Source of the DNA: CBFHSF01 sp965661055
GTDB taxonomy: Bacteria > Bacteroidota > Bacteroidia > Flavobacteriales > Schleiferiaceae
Length of the DNA: 64,000 nt
NCBI GenBank assembly: GCA_965661055.1
Contig: CBFICS010000002.1
Coordinates: 62,001 to 126,000 of the forward strand
Direction of reading: 5' to 3'
Part shown: positions 33,233-42,479 of the stretch, in pieces
Numbering within the stretch: position 1 is the stretch's first letter
Layout: each line of letters opens with the position of its first letter
Made by a program: the position numbers and the translations under genes
Notes under the pieces: model-generated
What the model saw: only the letters and a program-made list of their open reading frames with translations
The model's database searches: none
Told to the model about the DNA's origin: nothing

Positions 33233-34047
33233 AACGTATAAAATACTATCTGGTACTTCTATCGGTTGGTTTTCTATCTTCTTGTTCAAGCACTTATAAC
33301 ATTCAAAAAGAAGTAATAGAAAACTCTACAAACCTCTGGAAAATAAAATCTGAAAGCGGAAGTGGAGAAAAAAATATCTTTCTGTTTTTAGGAGACTCTT
33401 TTAATAAACCCGATAGCATAAAAAGTGAGTTTATTCTTCCCGTTATTAATAATGACTACTCAATCATAGGAATTGAAAAACACGAATCAGTAAAGGGAAA
33501 ACAAAGGGTAATAACCACAGACACCAGAGATCAAAGAATAAAAACCATATCTGACTACCTCATAAATATTGAATATGATCACCTTGTGGTTTATGGTTAT
33601 AAAGAAGGTGGATTAATAGCTCCACAAATAGCACAAGCCTTTAATGCAGACGCAATCATATTAGACGATACGTACTTAGTATCAACCAAAAAGTATTTTG
33701 AAAAAATTGTTACCTGTAATTGCAGTTATAAAGACTCTCTTGGAAATTTAATGGATATTCACAATGATGAAGAATGGGTTACCTTCTTTACAAACATTAA
33801 AGAAAACCCTTACCTAGACAAACCGTTTAACAACAGAACACTGAAACAGTACAAGAGCTTTTGGGTATATTCTAGTTACGACTTTTTGCAACATTATCAA
33901 CAGCCGGGAATATATATCTTTAATCCAAAAAACCCGGCGTTTAAAAATGACGTAACCCTTTTAGCAGGGTCAACAAATATTGAAATTGTCAATCCTACTA
34001 AAAGGGTTAAGTATATAGAATCTTTGTTGAAAAAATCCTTGAAATAA
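33223..34047 (+). CDS. Lipoprotein with degenerate alpha/beta-hydrolase fold
   Basis: A 274-residue lipoprotein (signal YYLVLLSVGFLSSCSS). The strand order and the elbow sequence HLVVYGYKEGGLIAPQIAQAF resemble an alpha/beta hydrolase such as GHSMGG, but the nucleophile position holds Lys (GYKEGG) instead of Ser, so hydrolase activity is doubtful. A strand IILDD and the late stretch PGIYIFNPKNP fit the fold. It overlaps the response regulator by ten bases and is the last gene of the signalling unit. It may be a ligand-binding or sensing accessory; that is inference. Confidence 0.6.
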   Translation: MDLKRIKYYLVLLSVGFLSSCSSTYNIQKEVIENSTNLWKIKSESGSGEKNIFLFLGDSFNKPDSIKSEFILPVINNDYSIIGIEKHESVKGKQRVITTDTRDQRIKTISDYLINIEYDHLVVYGYKEGGLIAPQIAQAFNADAIILDDTYLVSTKKYFEKIVTCNCSYKDSLGNLMDIHNDEEWVTFFTNIKENPYLDKPFNNRTLKQYKSFWVYSSYDFLQHYQQPGIYIFNPKNPAFKNDVTLLAGSTNIEIVNPTKRVKYIESLLKKSLK

Positions 34048-34051
34048 GGAC

Positions 34052-34483
34052 TTATTTACAAGCTATTTTATCAACTCTTCTTTGGTGTCTACCGCCTTCA
34101 AATTCAGTATTTAAAAAGGCATTAACGCAATCTAATGCGGTAGAATAATCAATAAACCTAGCCGGTAGAGCTAAAACATTTGCATTGTTGTGCTGTCTTG
34201 CCAATTCTGCTAATTCAGTATTCCAACAAAGTGCTGAACGAATGCCTTGGTGTTTGTTAACGGTAATATTTATTCCATTACCACTTCCACAAATTACAAT
34301 GCCTAAATCAGATTGACCTACTTCTACACTTTCAGCAACGGGGTGAGCTACATCTGGATAATCCATACTGTCTAAAGAATGAGTCCCGAAATCTTCTACT
34401 TCAATTCCTCTTCCTTTCAATTCTTCAACAATACGTTGCTTATATTCGTAGCCTGCGTGGTCAGCACCAATTGAAATCTTCAT
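34052..34483 (-). CDS. rpiB: Ribose-5-phosphate isomerase B
   Basis: A 143-residue enzyme interconverting ribose-5-phosphate and ribulose-5-phosphate. The start ISIGADHAGYEYKQ and the active-site IVICGSGNGINITVNK (with the base Cys) and ARQHNNANVLALPAR are typical of RpiB/LacAB. Convergent with the lipoprotein gene four bases away; its promoter must be in the AT-rich gap to the right. Confidence 0.96.
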   Translation of the reverse strand: MKISIGADHAGYEYKQRIVEELKGRGIEVEDFGTHSLDSMDYPDVAHPVAESVEVGQSDLGIVICGSGNGINITVNKHQGIRSALCWNTELAELARQHNNANVLALPARFIDYSTALDCVNAFLNTEFEGGRHQRRVDKIACK

Positions 34484-34910
34484 TTTTTTACTGGTTTAAT
34501 GAATTACAAAAATAATGAACAAAACCATTTAAAAACTATTAATAGCTATGTTAAACCATGGTTAATAAAATGTATAAGTAAATAATTGCCGATTGAAAAA
34601 TTTGTATATAAACGTCTACTTTTTAAAAATCCTAATAATTTATTTGATGATTTAAAAAAAGAAATCAACATTCCACCGGTCCGTAATTGACAAAAAATTC
34701 AAAATAGTAATTACGAAAACTCGTTAAAAGAACAACTTTACCAATTGTTAATATCTAAAGATTACTTTTGGTTTTCAAGCTTTTATAAAATCTGAATATG
34801 TGGATAACATATTAATCTTTTTTAATAACTGAAAAAGGCAAATGAATTTGACTAATTTTATCTACGATACTAACAGACCATTATAACCATCTTTTATTTT
34901 TAAAAAAGAA
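34484..34910. other. AT-rich 427-base gap with a perfect DnaA box; weak origin candidate
   Basis: No ORF or RNA gene is recognised. The gap lies between divergent rpiB and the MORN gene, and is very AT-rich with A/T tracts. A perfect DnaA box (TTATCCACA, as TGTGGATAA) is at 34799-34807. Two parS-like sites lie 8-10 kb to the left. Genes to the left are mainly on the minus strand and genes to the right mainly on the plus strand, as expected around an origin. With only one perfect box and no dnaA gene nearby, this remains a hypothesis. Confidence 0.25.
34799..34807 (-). promoter_or_regulatory. DnaA box (TTATCCACA)
   Basis: Exact match to the strong DnaA binding consensus on the minus strand, the only perfect one noticed in a large gene-free gap of this window. 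Confidence 0.5.
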
Positions 34911-36371
34911 ATGAATAAGAATTTATATGTGTTAATAATCTGTGTGTTAAACTCCTTAATCTCATTTTCTCAAAATGATTCTGATTGGGTATTTACTCAA
35001 TATACCTATGAAAGTGGAGCCCTAAGCAGCGAAGGTTACTTGCACAACGGAAAACCAGATGGCTATTGGAAGAGTTATTATCGCACGGGTACTTTAAAAA
35101 CAGAAGGCAATAGAAAAAACTTTCAATTAGATAGTATCTGGCGTTTTTATGGCGAAGATGGTAGCCTAGCTCTTGAAATATCTTATAAAAATGATTTGAA
35201 AGATGGCCCGCGAAGATCTTATGAAGAAGGTTCTTTGAAAAAAGTGGAAAATTTTGAAATGGATTTTAAAGAAGGATTGACCATTGTATATTATCCCAAC
35301 GGTAAAATTCTTAAAGAAGTTCCCTTTGTCAAGGGAAGAGAACAAGGTGAAGGGTACGGTTTTGATGAAAACGGAGAGATAAATAGGTTATTGACCTTTA
35401 AAAATGGAGTTCTTGTAAAGGAGTTGAAAATCAATAATATTGATAACCGCGGAATGAAACAAGGGTATTGGATGTACTTTTTTAAAAATTCAAGGACGGT
35501 AAATATCACAGGAACCTATAAAGATGATCTTAAACACGGATTTTGGAAATATTATAGGTCTAACGGGAACCTACTCCGAATAGAAAAGTGGGTCAATGGA
35601 GTTTTGCAAGTCGATGCTGAAGAAACGGAAAAATTGGTTATAAAAAGGGAAATTAACCCCAATACCGGTAAGTTGAGTAAAGTAGGTCCGTATAGAAACG
35701 GATTAAAAGAAGGTATTCATCAAGAATACGATGCCAACGGAAAATTGATTAGTTCTAAGCAATATTCTAAAGATGTATTATTGGCAGAGGGTATTTACGA
35801 TGAAATGGGTCGTAAGCAAGAAGAGTGGACCTATTATTACCCTTCCGGGGAGGAAAGAGCTGTTGGTAATTACAAGGATGATTTAAAGGTGGGGAATTGG
35901 AAGTACTACTTTGAATCGGGAATCTTAGAGCAAACCGGAAATTACCTTAAAGATAAACCTGAAGGTCCTTGGGTTTGGTATTACCCTAATGAACAAGTAA
36001 GAAAAGAAGAAGAGTATGTTTTTGGATTAGAAGACGGTCCTATGACTGAGTATTCTGATTCAGGAACTGTTATTGTTCAAGGGGAGTATATAGAAGGTCT
36101 TAAAGAAGGTGAATGGACATATACCTACGGAAAAATTAAAATGGTAGGAAAATATTTTGAGGGACAAAAAAACGGAACTTGGATTCATACGTATATAGAT
36201 AACGGACAAGTCTCTTACGAGGGAAGGTATGAAGTGGGAATGGAAGTGGGTAAACATATTTATTACTACATCAATGGCCAAGTTTCAAAAAGAGGAAATT
36301 ACGTTCAGGGAAAAAGAGATGGCATCTGGGAGTTCTTTAATGAAAGTTGTATTTTATTTCCTTACCATTGA
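34911..36371 (+). CDS. MORN-repeat (YwqK-type) secreted protein, likely frameshifted at the end
   Basis: A 486-residue exported protein (signal about 1-20, ending SFSQN). It is built of about 16-18 MORN-like repeats of 20-25 residues, each with a pattern such as GxxKDDLKHGFWKYYxxNGxL. Such proteins are often named YwqK antitoxins, but no toxin is nearby and that name should not be taken literally. The reading ends ...WEFFNESCILFPYH. The +1 frame from about 36352 continues LTIEYDEGKEIKYNGVKI, which looks like the natural end of this family, so one extra base near 36349-36353 probably truncates the frame. Confidence 0.8.
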   Translation: MNKNLYVLIICVLNSLISFSQNDSDWVFTQYTYESGALSSEGYLHNGKPDGYWKSYYRTGTLKTEGNRKNFQLDSIWRFYGEDGSLALEISYKNDLKDGPRRSYEEGSLKKVENFEMDFKEGLTIVYYPNGKILKEVPFVKGREQGEGYGFDENGEINRLLTFKNGVLVKELKINNIDNRGMKQGYWMYFFKNSRTVNITGTYKDDLKHGFWKYYRSNGNLLRIEKWVNGVLQVDAEETEKLVIKREINPNTGKLSKVGPYRNGLKEGIHQEYDANGKLISSKQYSKDVLLAEGIYDEMGRKQEEWTYYYPSGEERAVGNYKDDLKVGNWKYYFESGILEQTGNYLKDKPEGPWVWYYPNEQVRKEEEYVFGLEDGPMTEYSDSGTVIVQGEYIEGLKEGEWTYTYGKIKMVGKYFEGQKNGTWIHTYIDNGQVSYEGRYEVGMEVGKHIYYYINGQVSKRGNYVQGKRDGIWEFFNESCILFPYH

Positions 36372-36418
36372 GTATGATGAAGGTAAAGAAATAAAATACA
36401 ACGGAGTAAAAATATCCT

Positions 36419-36970
36419 ATGGCAGAAGAATTGATCGGGAATTGGAAGCGGAAGAAGCGGGAAACTAAGTACGACAATCCCTGGATTTCTGTACATCATG
36501 ATTCAGTAATAAATCCCAACGGCGGTGAAGGAATTTACGGAGTGGTAGAATTTAAAAACATAGCCATAGGTATTATTCCTATTGATGAGGATGGTTATAC
36601 TTGGTTAGTAGGCCAACACCGTTATCCGTTAAATGAATATACATGGGAAATTCCAGAAGGAGGGGGTCCTATAGGAATTGATCCCTTGGAATCGGCTCTA
36701 AGAGAGTTAGAAGAAGAGATAGGGTATTCTGCAGAATCTTTAGAATTGATTCAAGAAATGCATTTGTCAAATTCTGCTACCACAGAAATTGCTAAAATAT
36801 ATTTAGCCAAGAACCTTTTTGAGAAAAAACAACCTGAAGATCCCACGGAACAACTAGTGGTGAAAAAAGTAAAAATTGAAGAGGCTATAGAAATGGTTTT
36901 AAACGGTGAAATCGTTGATTCAATGAGTGTTGCTGGACTTTTAAAGGTCAAAATATTATTAAAATTATAA
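36419..36970 (+). CDS. NUDIX hydrolase, ADP-ribose pyrophosphatase-like
   Basis: A 183-residue hydrolase. The NUDIX helix is visible as GIDPLESALRELEEEIGY; the catalytic RELxEExG part is complete, while the first Glu of the Gx5E element appears to be Ile. The N-terminal sheet (PWISVHHDSVINPNG...YGVVEFKNIAIGIIPID) and QHRYPLNEYTWEIPEGGG resemble ADP-ribose pyrophosphatases. The true substrate is unknown. It follows the MORN gene by 47 bases; if that gene is frameshifted, the two would overlap by about 50 bases. Confidence 0.88.
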   Translation: MAEELIGNWKRKKRETKYDNPWISVHHDSVINPNGGEGIYGVVEFKNIAIGIIPIDEDGYTWLVGQHRYPLNEYTWEIPEGGGPIGIDPLESALRELEEEIGYSAESLELIQEMHLSNSATTEIAKIYLAKNLFEKKQPEDPTEQLVVKKVKIEEAIEMVLNGEIVDSMSVAGLLKVKILLKL

Positions 36971-37038
36971 GTCACTTATCGTAAAAAATTATAGGAATAT
37001 TCTTATTTTTTAAATTGGTATGATAAAATCGCTTAGGC

Positions 37039-39822
37039 ATGAAAAATAAATTACTGTTAACACTTCTTTTTTTGAGCACTTGTTTTTTAGGGTATTCTCA
37101 ATATCCAACAGAAGAAGGGTATATGCTTACTACTCCTGGAGGAAGCGGAAATTACATTGATCTAGGTTCGACCCAAAAAAGAAATTTTGGGGATGCGGGT
37201 AATTCATTTTCTGTTGAATTTTGGTTTAAAGAAGATGACGGAAGTGCAGAATTATTAGGTCTTGATAATCAGAATTTTAAAATTTTTCTAAGCTCAGGGA
37301 CTTTGAATTGTCAAGTTTCAGATGGTACAAATACCACTACTTTAACTTCGACATCTGCGTTAGATGATAATGATTGGCACCATGTAGCCGTAACGTTTAA
37401 AAATGTTTCAGGATCCAATGATAGTATTAACCTTTACATAGACTTAGTAAAAGATGCTTCAGGTGTCACTTCAACATTTCATCCTGATTTAAATAACGGC
37501 CAATGGTATTTAGCGACCAATACTTCAGGGTCTTCTAATACAGCCAGTGCTAGTTTTGATGAATTGCGATTTTGGGACGATTTTAGAACCAAAGATGAAA
37601 TTCTTAATCAAACCAATGATACGTTACAATTAGGGGTTGATGATACCACCAATTTAGTGGGGTATTTTCAATTTGGTACAGATACAGTAACAGGCACTAC
37701 CATTGATTCTTCTTTTTCCAATACTCCCTTTACTCAAATAGGCACAGGTTTTTCCTATTCAAAAACAACCGCTCCATGTCCTTACTTCACCATACGCTCA
37801 GGTAGTTTATTTAATGATACAACCTGGGCTGTTGGTCAAAACGCTCCACCCATTCCAAATGATTATGTTAGAATTTGGGTTAGACATGAACCTGTGGAAA
37901 TTAAATTAAGTGATCCAGACTTTATTGTAGGAGGTTTTATTGTGCAATATGATACAGTAGGGGTAAATAGTACTCAAACCCATGTTGCATTTAGAAGAGC
38001 GCCTGTTTATTCTTTCACTCCTACTATTCGCGATTTAGTAGTTAAAGGACCAAATTATAATGTTTCTAGACCCTTAAACGTAACTAGAAGTATGAAAGCA
38101 GAAAGACACCCTGGTAATTGTTGGCATTGCGGTAATGCAGAGTTAATTATTAAACAGTCGGGCAGATTAAACTTTACAGGTTCAGTAATAAATTTTAATA
38201 ATGCCACTGTTGACATTTCAGGTATTATGGATATAAAATCCAATGGGCATACTTTAAATCTAAGAAGTACTGATATTACCATAAATAATGGTGGAATGTT
38301 ATTTTCTGAAGCAACGGGATCTAATATTTGGGATATAACCGGTGGGTCAATAATTATTGAATATGGGGGGGCAATTACTAAGACAAGTAAAAATCCTTCA
38401 ACCATTTTAGGAAACCCAAATATTACAATGAAACATAAATTTGATCCTTTAGTTAATAATTGGAGAAATTTTAGTTCACCTAACTTTGGAGGAGATTTAA
38501 GTGATTATACTGATGACTTAACCTTGAACTTTACTTCTGGTTCTGCGGGTAATGTTTACTATTGGGATCCTTCAGAAGACGGATCAAATCCCGGATATGC
38601 GGTAGGTTGGGTTCAACAAACCGCTAGCTCAGGAAATCCTAATACAACTGCATATACTATTTATTCTGCCGCTTCAGGATTTCCAGTATTAGACGGCGGA
38701 AATATTGAGTATACAGGGAACGTATTTAGTGGTGATTACACGGTGGCTACCTATAATTACTACGACCCTCAAGCCGCTCAAAACTCTCAAAATAAAGGAT
38801 GGAATCTTATTGTAAACCCATATCCTGGGGCAATTGATATTGAAAAATTAGTGGGTGATTACAACGGGGATGGTTCTATAACAGATAATGTAGGAACAGA
38901 ATTTCCGTTTGCTTATAAGGGAATTCATATTTGGGATGCAAATAGCGGACAATACGTAGCTACTTTACCAAATGGACTTAGTACTTATACAGCTCACGAT
39001 GGCTTTTCACTAGGTTCAGGTCATCCAACCTTTATTAGACCGTTTACCGCTTTTTGGATAAAAATGACGGATGGAGATGCAGTCGACTCTTTAACCTTGC
39101 AAAATCCCCACAGACTTGGATTTAGAATGGTTAATGGTAATAATGAATACCATAAAACCAACTTCAAAAAATTAAGACTTAGGGTTTATGATTCAGATAG
39201 TGGCCTAGCAAATACCTTGGTAGTTTTTGATCCGCAGGCTACTGATGGGTGGGATGTTGCTAAAGAAGCTTATCATCTTAAATCTATGAACCCTTCCAAG
39301 CCTTCATTGTACACTTTGTCTTCAGAAGGTGCCCAGTCTATTATGTCACTTGATGTTCCTGCATCAAAAACTCATCACATTCCTGTTGAGGTTAAAGCAG
39401 GAGTTGTAGGGGCTCATTACTTAGATTACAACCATGATGAATACGATTCTAATTGGGAAGTTTGGGTGGTAGACAGTACCACAAATAACACTCACAACTT
39501 GGCTAATGGACCTTACTCGTTCTCAATTGCCAATGCAGGTGACCAAAGAAAATTATGGATTTTGGCAACCGCTAACTTTATTGATGTTCCCGAGTTTTCA
39601 GTACAAAGACTCAATGTTTTAAATTTTGAAAACCACTGGGAAATTCAAAACGAAAAATTAATTGGAGGTACCCTTCAAGTTATTGATATCAGCGGGAAGC
39701 TTCTCAGTGAACGACCTGTACTAGATAGTAAAACTAGGATTCAAAAACCTGAAACTCCAGGTGTTTACATCATTAAGTACTACGGAAATAATAAAGTGAT
39801 TAACACGAAAGTGATCAGATAG
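37039..39822 (+). CDS. Secreted LamG-domain protein with T9SS sorting domain
   Basis: A 927-residue exported protein. Signal peptide about 1-20 (ending FLGYSQ). Residues about 45-190 form a LamG/concanavalin-like domain (FSVEFWFKEDDGSAELLG...DDNDWHHVAVTFKN...SASFDELRFWDDFRTKDEI). The middle holds a beta-helix-like region (about 350-470, INNGGMLFSEATGSNIW) and a region beginning KGWNLIVNPYPGAIDIEKL (about 590 onward) typical of T9SS cargo. The last 70 residues (LQVIDISGKLLSERPVL...TPGVYIIKYYGNNKVINTKVIR) are a type A T9SS sorting domain. It is probably a cell-surface or adhesive protein. Confidence 0.85.
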   Translation: MKNKLLLTLLFLSTCFLGYSQYPTEEGYMLTTPGGSGNYIDLGSTQKRNFGDAGNSFSVEFWFKEDDGSAELLGLDNQNFKIFLSSGTLNCQVSDGTNTTTLTSTSALDDNDWHHVAVTFKNVSGSNDSINLYIDLVKDASGVTSTFHPDLNNGQWYLATNTSGSSNTASASFDELRFWDDFRTKDEILNQTNDTLQLGVDDTTNLVGYFQFGTDTVTGTTIDSSFSNTPFTQIGTGFSYSKTTAPCPYFTIRSGSLFNDTTWAVGQNAPPIPNDYVRIWVRHEPVEIKLSDPDFIVGGFIVQYDTVGVNSTQTHVAFRRAPVYSFTPTIRDLVVKGPNYNVSRPLNVTRSMKAERHPGNCWHCGNAELIIKQSGRLNFTGSVINFNNATVDISGIMDIKSNGHTLNLRSTDITINNGGMLFSEATGSNIWDITGGSIIIEYGGAITKTSKNPSTILGNPNITMKHKFDPLVNNWRNFSSPNFGGDLSDYTDDLTLNFTSGSAGNVYYWDPSEDGSNPGYAVGWVQQTASSGNPNTTAYTIYSAASGFPVLDGGNIEYTGNVFSGDYTVATYNYYDPQAAQNSQNKGWNLIVNPYPGAIDIEKLVGDYNGDGSITDNVGTEFPFAYKGIHIWDANSGQYVATLPNGLSTYTAHDGFSLGSGHPTFIRPFTAFWIKMTDGDAVDSLTLQNPHRLGFRMVNGNNEYHKTNFKKLRLRVYDSDSGLANTLVVFDPQATDGWDVAKEAYHLKSMNPSKPSLYTLSSEGAQSIMSLDVPASKTHHIPVEVKAGVVGAHYLDYNHDEYDSNWEVWVVDSTTNNTHNLANGPYSFSIANAGDQRKLWILATANFIDVPEFSVQRLNVLNFENHWEIQNEKLIGGTLQVIDISGKLLSERPVLDSKTRIQKPETPGVYIIKYYGNNKVINTKVIR

Positions 39823-39829
39823 TAAAGAG

Positions 39830-39870
39830 TGGAGTAGGTTAATAAACAAAAGGCCTACTCCATTTTTTTT
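39830..39870 (+). terminator. Terminator of the LamG gene, embedded in the GSCFA coding end
   Basis: TGGAGTAGG / CCTACTCCA (39830-39838 and 39854-39862) followed by eight T. It lies within and just past the last codons of the convergent GSCFA gene, so one sequence serves as terminator and as coding end. Confidence 0.75.
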
Positions 39871-40774
39871 CCCACTCTTCAATCATTGAGGCTCCTCTTT
39901 CTAGATGAGCCTTTTCGTTTTCTGGAGTTTTGTGTAAGATTCGATGATTAAGGTAATTTCTAACCTTTTCAGAAGACTTTATCATTTCCAGCGAATCATC
40001 GGCCAGAATATTAGAAAAACGCCCCCAAATCTCTTGTATCGCCGTTTCGTTGGGATGAAGCATATCTTGAGCATAAAAACGATAATCTCTAAGCTCATCC
40101 ATTACAATTTCATACGCGGGAAAATAATTCACATTAGAATACTTTTCAACCAACTCATGAATGGAATATAACAATCCTGCTTTTGACCTTTGATTTTTTT
40201 CAGCTCCTTGTTTTAAGTGTCTCACGGGGCTTACAGAAAACCAAAAGTGGGTTAACGGGAATTGTCGAATCAAGCTTTTAAAATTTTCAAGAGTTTCATA
40301 GGGTTGAATAAAAATAAGTTCAAAATCTTTACCCGGTCTTTTGTGGCAGTTGTTGACAATTTCTCCACTTTCTTTCTCTACCCATTTCCATGAAGTACCC
40401 GGAGTGATAAAAACGTGTTTTAACTTAGACCTTGCCTCCTGATAATAAACATATTCTTTTTCAATATTTGACTTAAGCACCGGTAGTTCCAGATGAGAAA
40501 AAGAACCGTGATGATCCTTACTGTGCCAGAGACCATTGTATTTAAAGAGGCGTAAATCTTTTGGGTCAAATCCTTTTTCAAGGGAGTTTATTTGTTTAAA
40601 AATAGACTCAATGTTGTAACTAACTCCAAAAGGATTTACTTGAATATTCAGTCCACCTAATTGTAGTTTGCGTCCTATGTTTTCAGAAAAACAAGAGCCA
40701 ATAAACAAAAGACCATCATTTTTCTGAACAGGATTAGGCGGATTTTGAAACGCTACTTCAGTGGACCATTTCAT
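39839..40774 (-). CDS. GSCFA domain-containing protein
   Basis: A 311-residue protein with the family signature LLFIGSCFSENIGRKLQLGG near residue 25, followed by NPFGVSYNIESI, SWKWVEKESGEIVNNCHK and FWFSVSPVRHLK. GSCFA proteins resemble SGNH-type hydrolases/esterases, with the Ser of GSCFS as possible nucleophile and a late DMLHPNETA carrying Asp and His. The physiological substrate is unknown. The 3' end contains the terminator of the convergent LamG gene. Confidence 0.9.
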   Translation of the reverse strand: MKWSTEVAFQNPPNPVQKNDGLLFIGSCFSENIGRKLQLGGLNIQVNPFGVSYNIESIFKQINSLEKGFDPKDLRLFKYNGLWHSKDHHGSFSHLELPVLKSNIEKEYVYYQEARSKLKHVFITPGTSWKWVEKESGEIVNNCHKRPGKDFELIFIQPYETLENFKSLIRQFPLTHFWFSVSPVRHLKQGAEKNQRSKAGLLYSIHELVEKYSNVNYFPAYEIVMDELRDYRFYAQDMLHPNETAIQEIWGRFSNILADDSLEMIKSSEKVRNYLNHRILHKTPENEKAHLERGASMIEEWEKKWSRPFVY

Positions 40775-40835
40775 CAGTTACTTTAAATAAATTTGTTTTA
40801 AAGGTAGAAATTAGGATAAATAATTTGGAAACAAA

Positions 40836-40860
40836 AAAAGGCGCCGAAAGGCGCCGTTTT
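40836..40860 (-). terminator. Terminator of the aldehyde dehydrogenase gene
   Basis: A GC-rich perfect stem GGCGCC-N4-GGCGCC with a T tract on the minus strand (TTTTTTTG) directly after the ALDH stop. Confidence 0.9.
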
Positions 40861-40861
40861 G

Positions 40862-42406
40862 TTAAATATCAAATTTTATTCCTTGCGCCAGGGGCAGCTC
40901 GGTAGTATAATTTAAGGTGTTGGTTTGTCGTCTCATATATGCTTTCCAAGCATCAGAGCCAGACTCTCTACCTCCTCCTGTTTCTTTTTCTCCACCAAAC
41001 GCACCGCCAATTTCAGCACCGCTGGTCCCGATATTAACATTAGCAATACCACAATCAGATCCTGTTGCAGAAATAAACACATTGGCCTCCTGAAGATTAT
41101 TGGTCATAATAGCCGAAGACAAACCTTGCTTAACTCCATTTTGAATAGCTATCGCATTATTGATGTCGCCAGTGTATTTCATTATGTATAAGATCGGAGC
41201 AAAAGTTTCATGCTGAACAATTTCAAAGTGGTTTTCTGCCTCAACAATTGCAGGCTTAACATAACAACCACTTTCATATCCTTCACCGGTAAGTACACCG
41301 CCATCAACAATTAGTTTTCCGCCTTCAGAAACTGCTTTTTCTAAGGCTTTTGAATACATATCTACAGCGTCAGTGTCGATTAATGGTCCTACGTGATTTT
41401 TCTCGTCTAATGGATTTCCAATTTTTATTTGCTGGTAGGCATCTACTAAAGCGTTTTTCACCTTGTCATAAACACTTTCGTGGATAATTAAACGTCTTGT
41501 TGACGTACATCTTTGCCCGGCAGTACCCACGGCACCAAAAACAGCACCGATAGTAGTCATTCTTAAATCAGAATCAGGAGTTACAATGATGGCGTTGTTT
41601 CCACCAAGCTCTAAAATTGACTTTCCTAATCTAGAGGCTACGGCTGCACCCACAATTTTTCCCATACGAGTAGATCCCGTTGCAGAAATTAATGGCATTC
41701 GGGTATCGTTAGTCATCAACTCACCCACCTCATAGTTTCCGGTAATGATAGAAGAGATGCCTTCTGGAAGGTTGTTTTCTGCTGCAACTTCATTGAAGAT
41801 GTTCTGACAAGCCACACCACAAAGAGGCGCTTTTTCTGAGGGTTTCCACACACATACATCACCACACACCCAAGCCAAAGCTGTATTCCATGCCCAAACG
41901 GCAACGGGAAAGTTAAACGCTGAAATTATTCCAACAATCCCCAGCGGATGCCACTGCTCCATCATGTGATGTCCTGGTCTTTCAGACTTCATGGTTAACC
42001 CATACATCTGACGAGAAAGTCCTACGGCAAAATCACAGATATCTATCATCTCTTGAACTTCACCATATCCTTCTTGAAGAGATTTTCCCATCTCATAAGA
42101 AACCAGTTGCCCTAAAGCTTCTTTCTTTTCTCTTAATTTATTTCCGAATTGTCTAACAATTTCTCCTCTTTGAGGTCCTGGAACAGTTCTCCAGTGTAAA
42201 AAAGCCTCTTCAGCAGTTTTTACAACTCTTTCATAATCCTCTTTAGAGGTGGTCTTAATGGACCCAATAATTTTTCCATCTACAGGAGAGTAGCTAGAAA
42301 TTAAATTCCCTGAACCAAAGAAGTTTTTCCCGGTAGAGGTTCCTAAATTTTCTTCAGTTATACCAAGCTCGGATAAAACTGATTTTACGTTGATTGAAGT
42401 ACTCAT
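40862..42406 (-). CDS. Aldehyde dehydrogenase, ALDH7 (aminoadipate semialdehyde) family
   Basis: A 514-residue NAD-dependent aldehyde dehydrogenase. The catalytic Cys lies in GTAGQRCTSTRRLI, the general base Glu in KSILELGGNNAIIV, and the substrate region in HPLGIVGIISAFNFPVAVWAWNTALAWVCGD. These segments, especially GQRCTSTRR, are those of the ALDH7A1/AmaB group, which oxidises alpha-aminoadipate semialdehyde or piperideine-6-carboxylate in lysine breakdown. Other lysine genes are not nearby, so the substrate is by family only. Monocistronic with a strong terminator. Confidence 0.9.
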   Translation of the reverse strand: MSTSINVKSVLSELGITEENLGTSTGKNFFGSGNLISSYSPVDGKIIGSIKTTSKEDYERVVKTAEEAFLHWRTVPGPQRGEIVRQFGNKLREKKEALGQLVSYEMGKSLQEGYGEVQEMIDICDFAVGLSRQMYGLTMKSERPGHHMMEQWHPLGIVGIISAFNFPVAVWAWNTALAWVCGDVCVWKPSEKAPLCGVACQNIFNEVAAENNLPEGISSIITGNYEVGELMTNDTRMPLISATGSTRMGKIVGAAVASRLGKSILELGGNNAIIVTPDSDLRMTTIGAVFGAVGTAGQRCTSTRRLIIHESVYDKVKNALVDAYQQIKIGNPLDEKNHVGPLIDTDAVDMYSKALEKAVSEGGKLIVDGGVLTGEGYESGCYVKPAIVEAENHFEIVQHETFAPILYIMKYTGDINNAIAIQNGVKQGLSSAIMTNNLQEANVFISATGSDCGIANVNIGTSGAEIGGAFGGEKETGGGRESGSDAWKAYMRRQTNTLNYTTELPLAQGIKFDI

Positions 42407-42479
42407 TTGTTTTTTTTGTTCAGATAATTAACAAAACAGATGCAAGGTAGGAAAACGGAAAGTGAAACACGAAAATTCC

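Noticed and set aside
34550..34567. Near-palindrome TTAAACCATGGTTAAT in the 427-base gap as operator
   Set aside because: Only the central eight bases are symmetrical; the arms disagree, so it is not distinguishable from chance.
34911..36371. MORN protein as the antitoxin of a toxin-antitoxin system
   Set aside because: The YwqK antitoxin label is an inherited annotation; there is no toxin-like gene nearby and the protein has a signal peptide.
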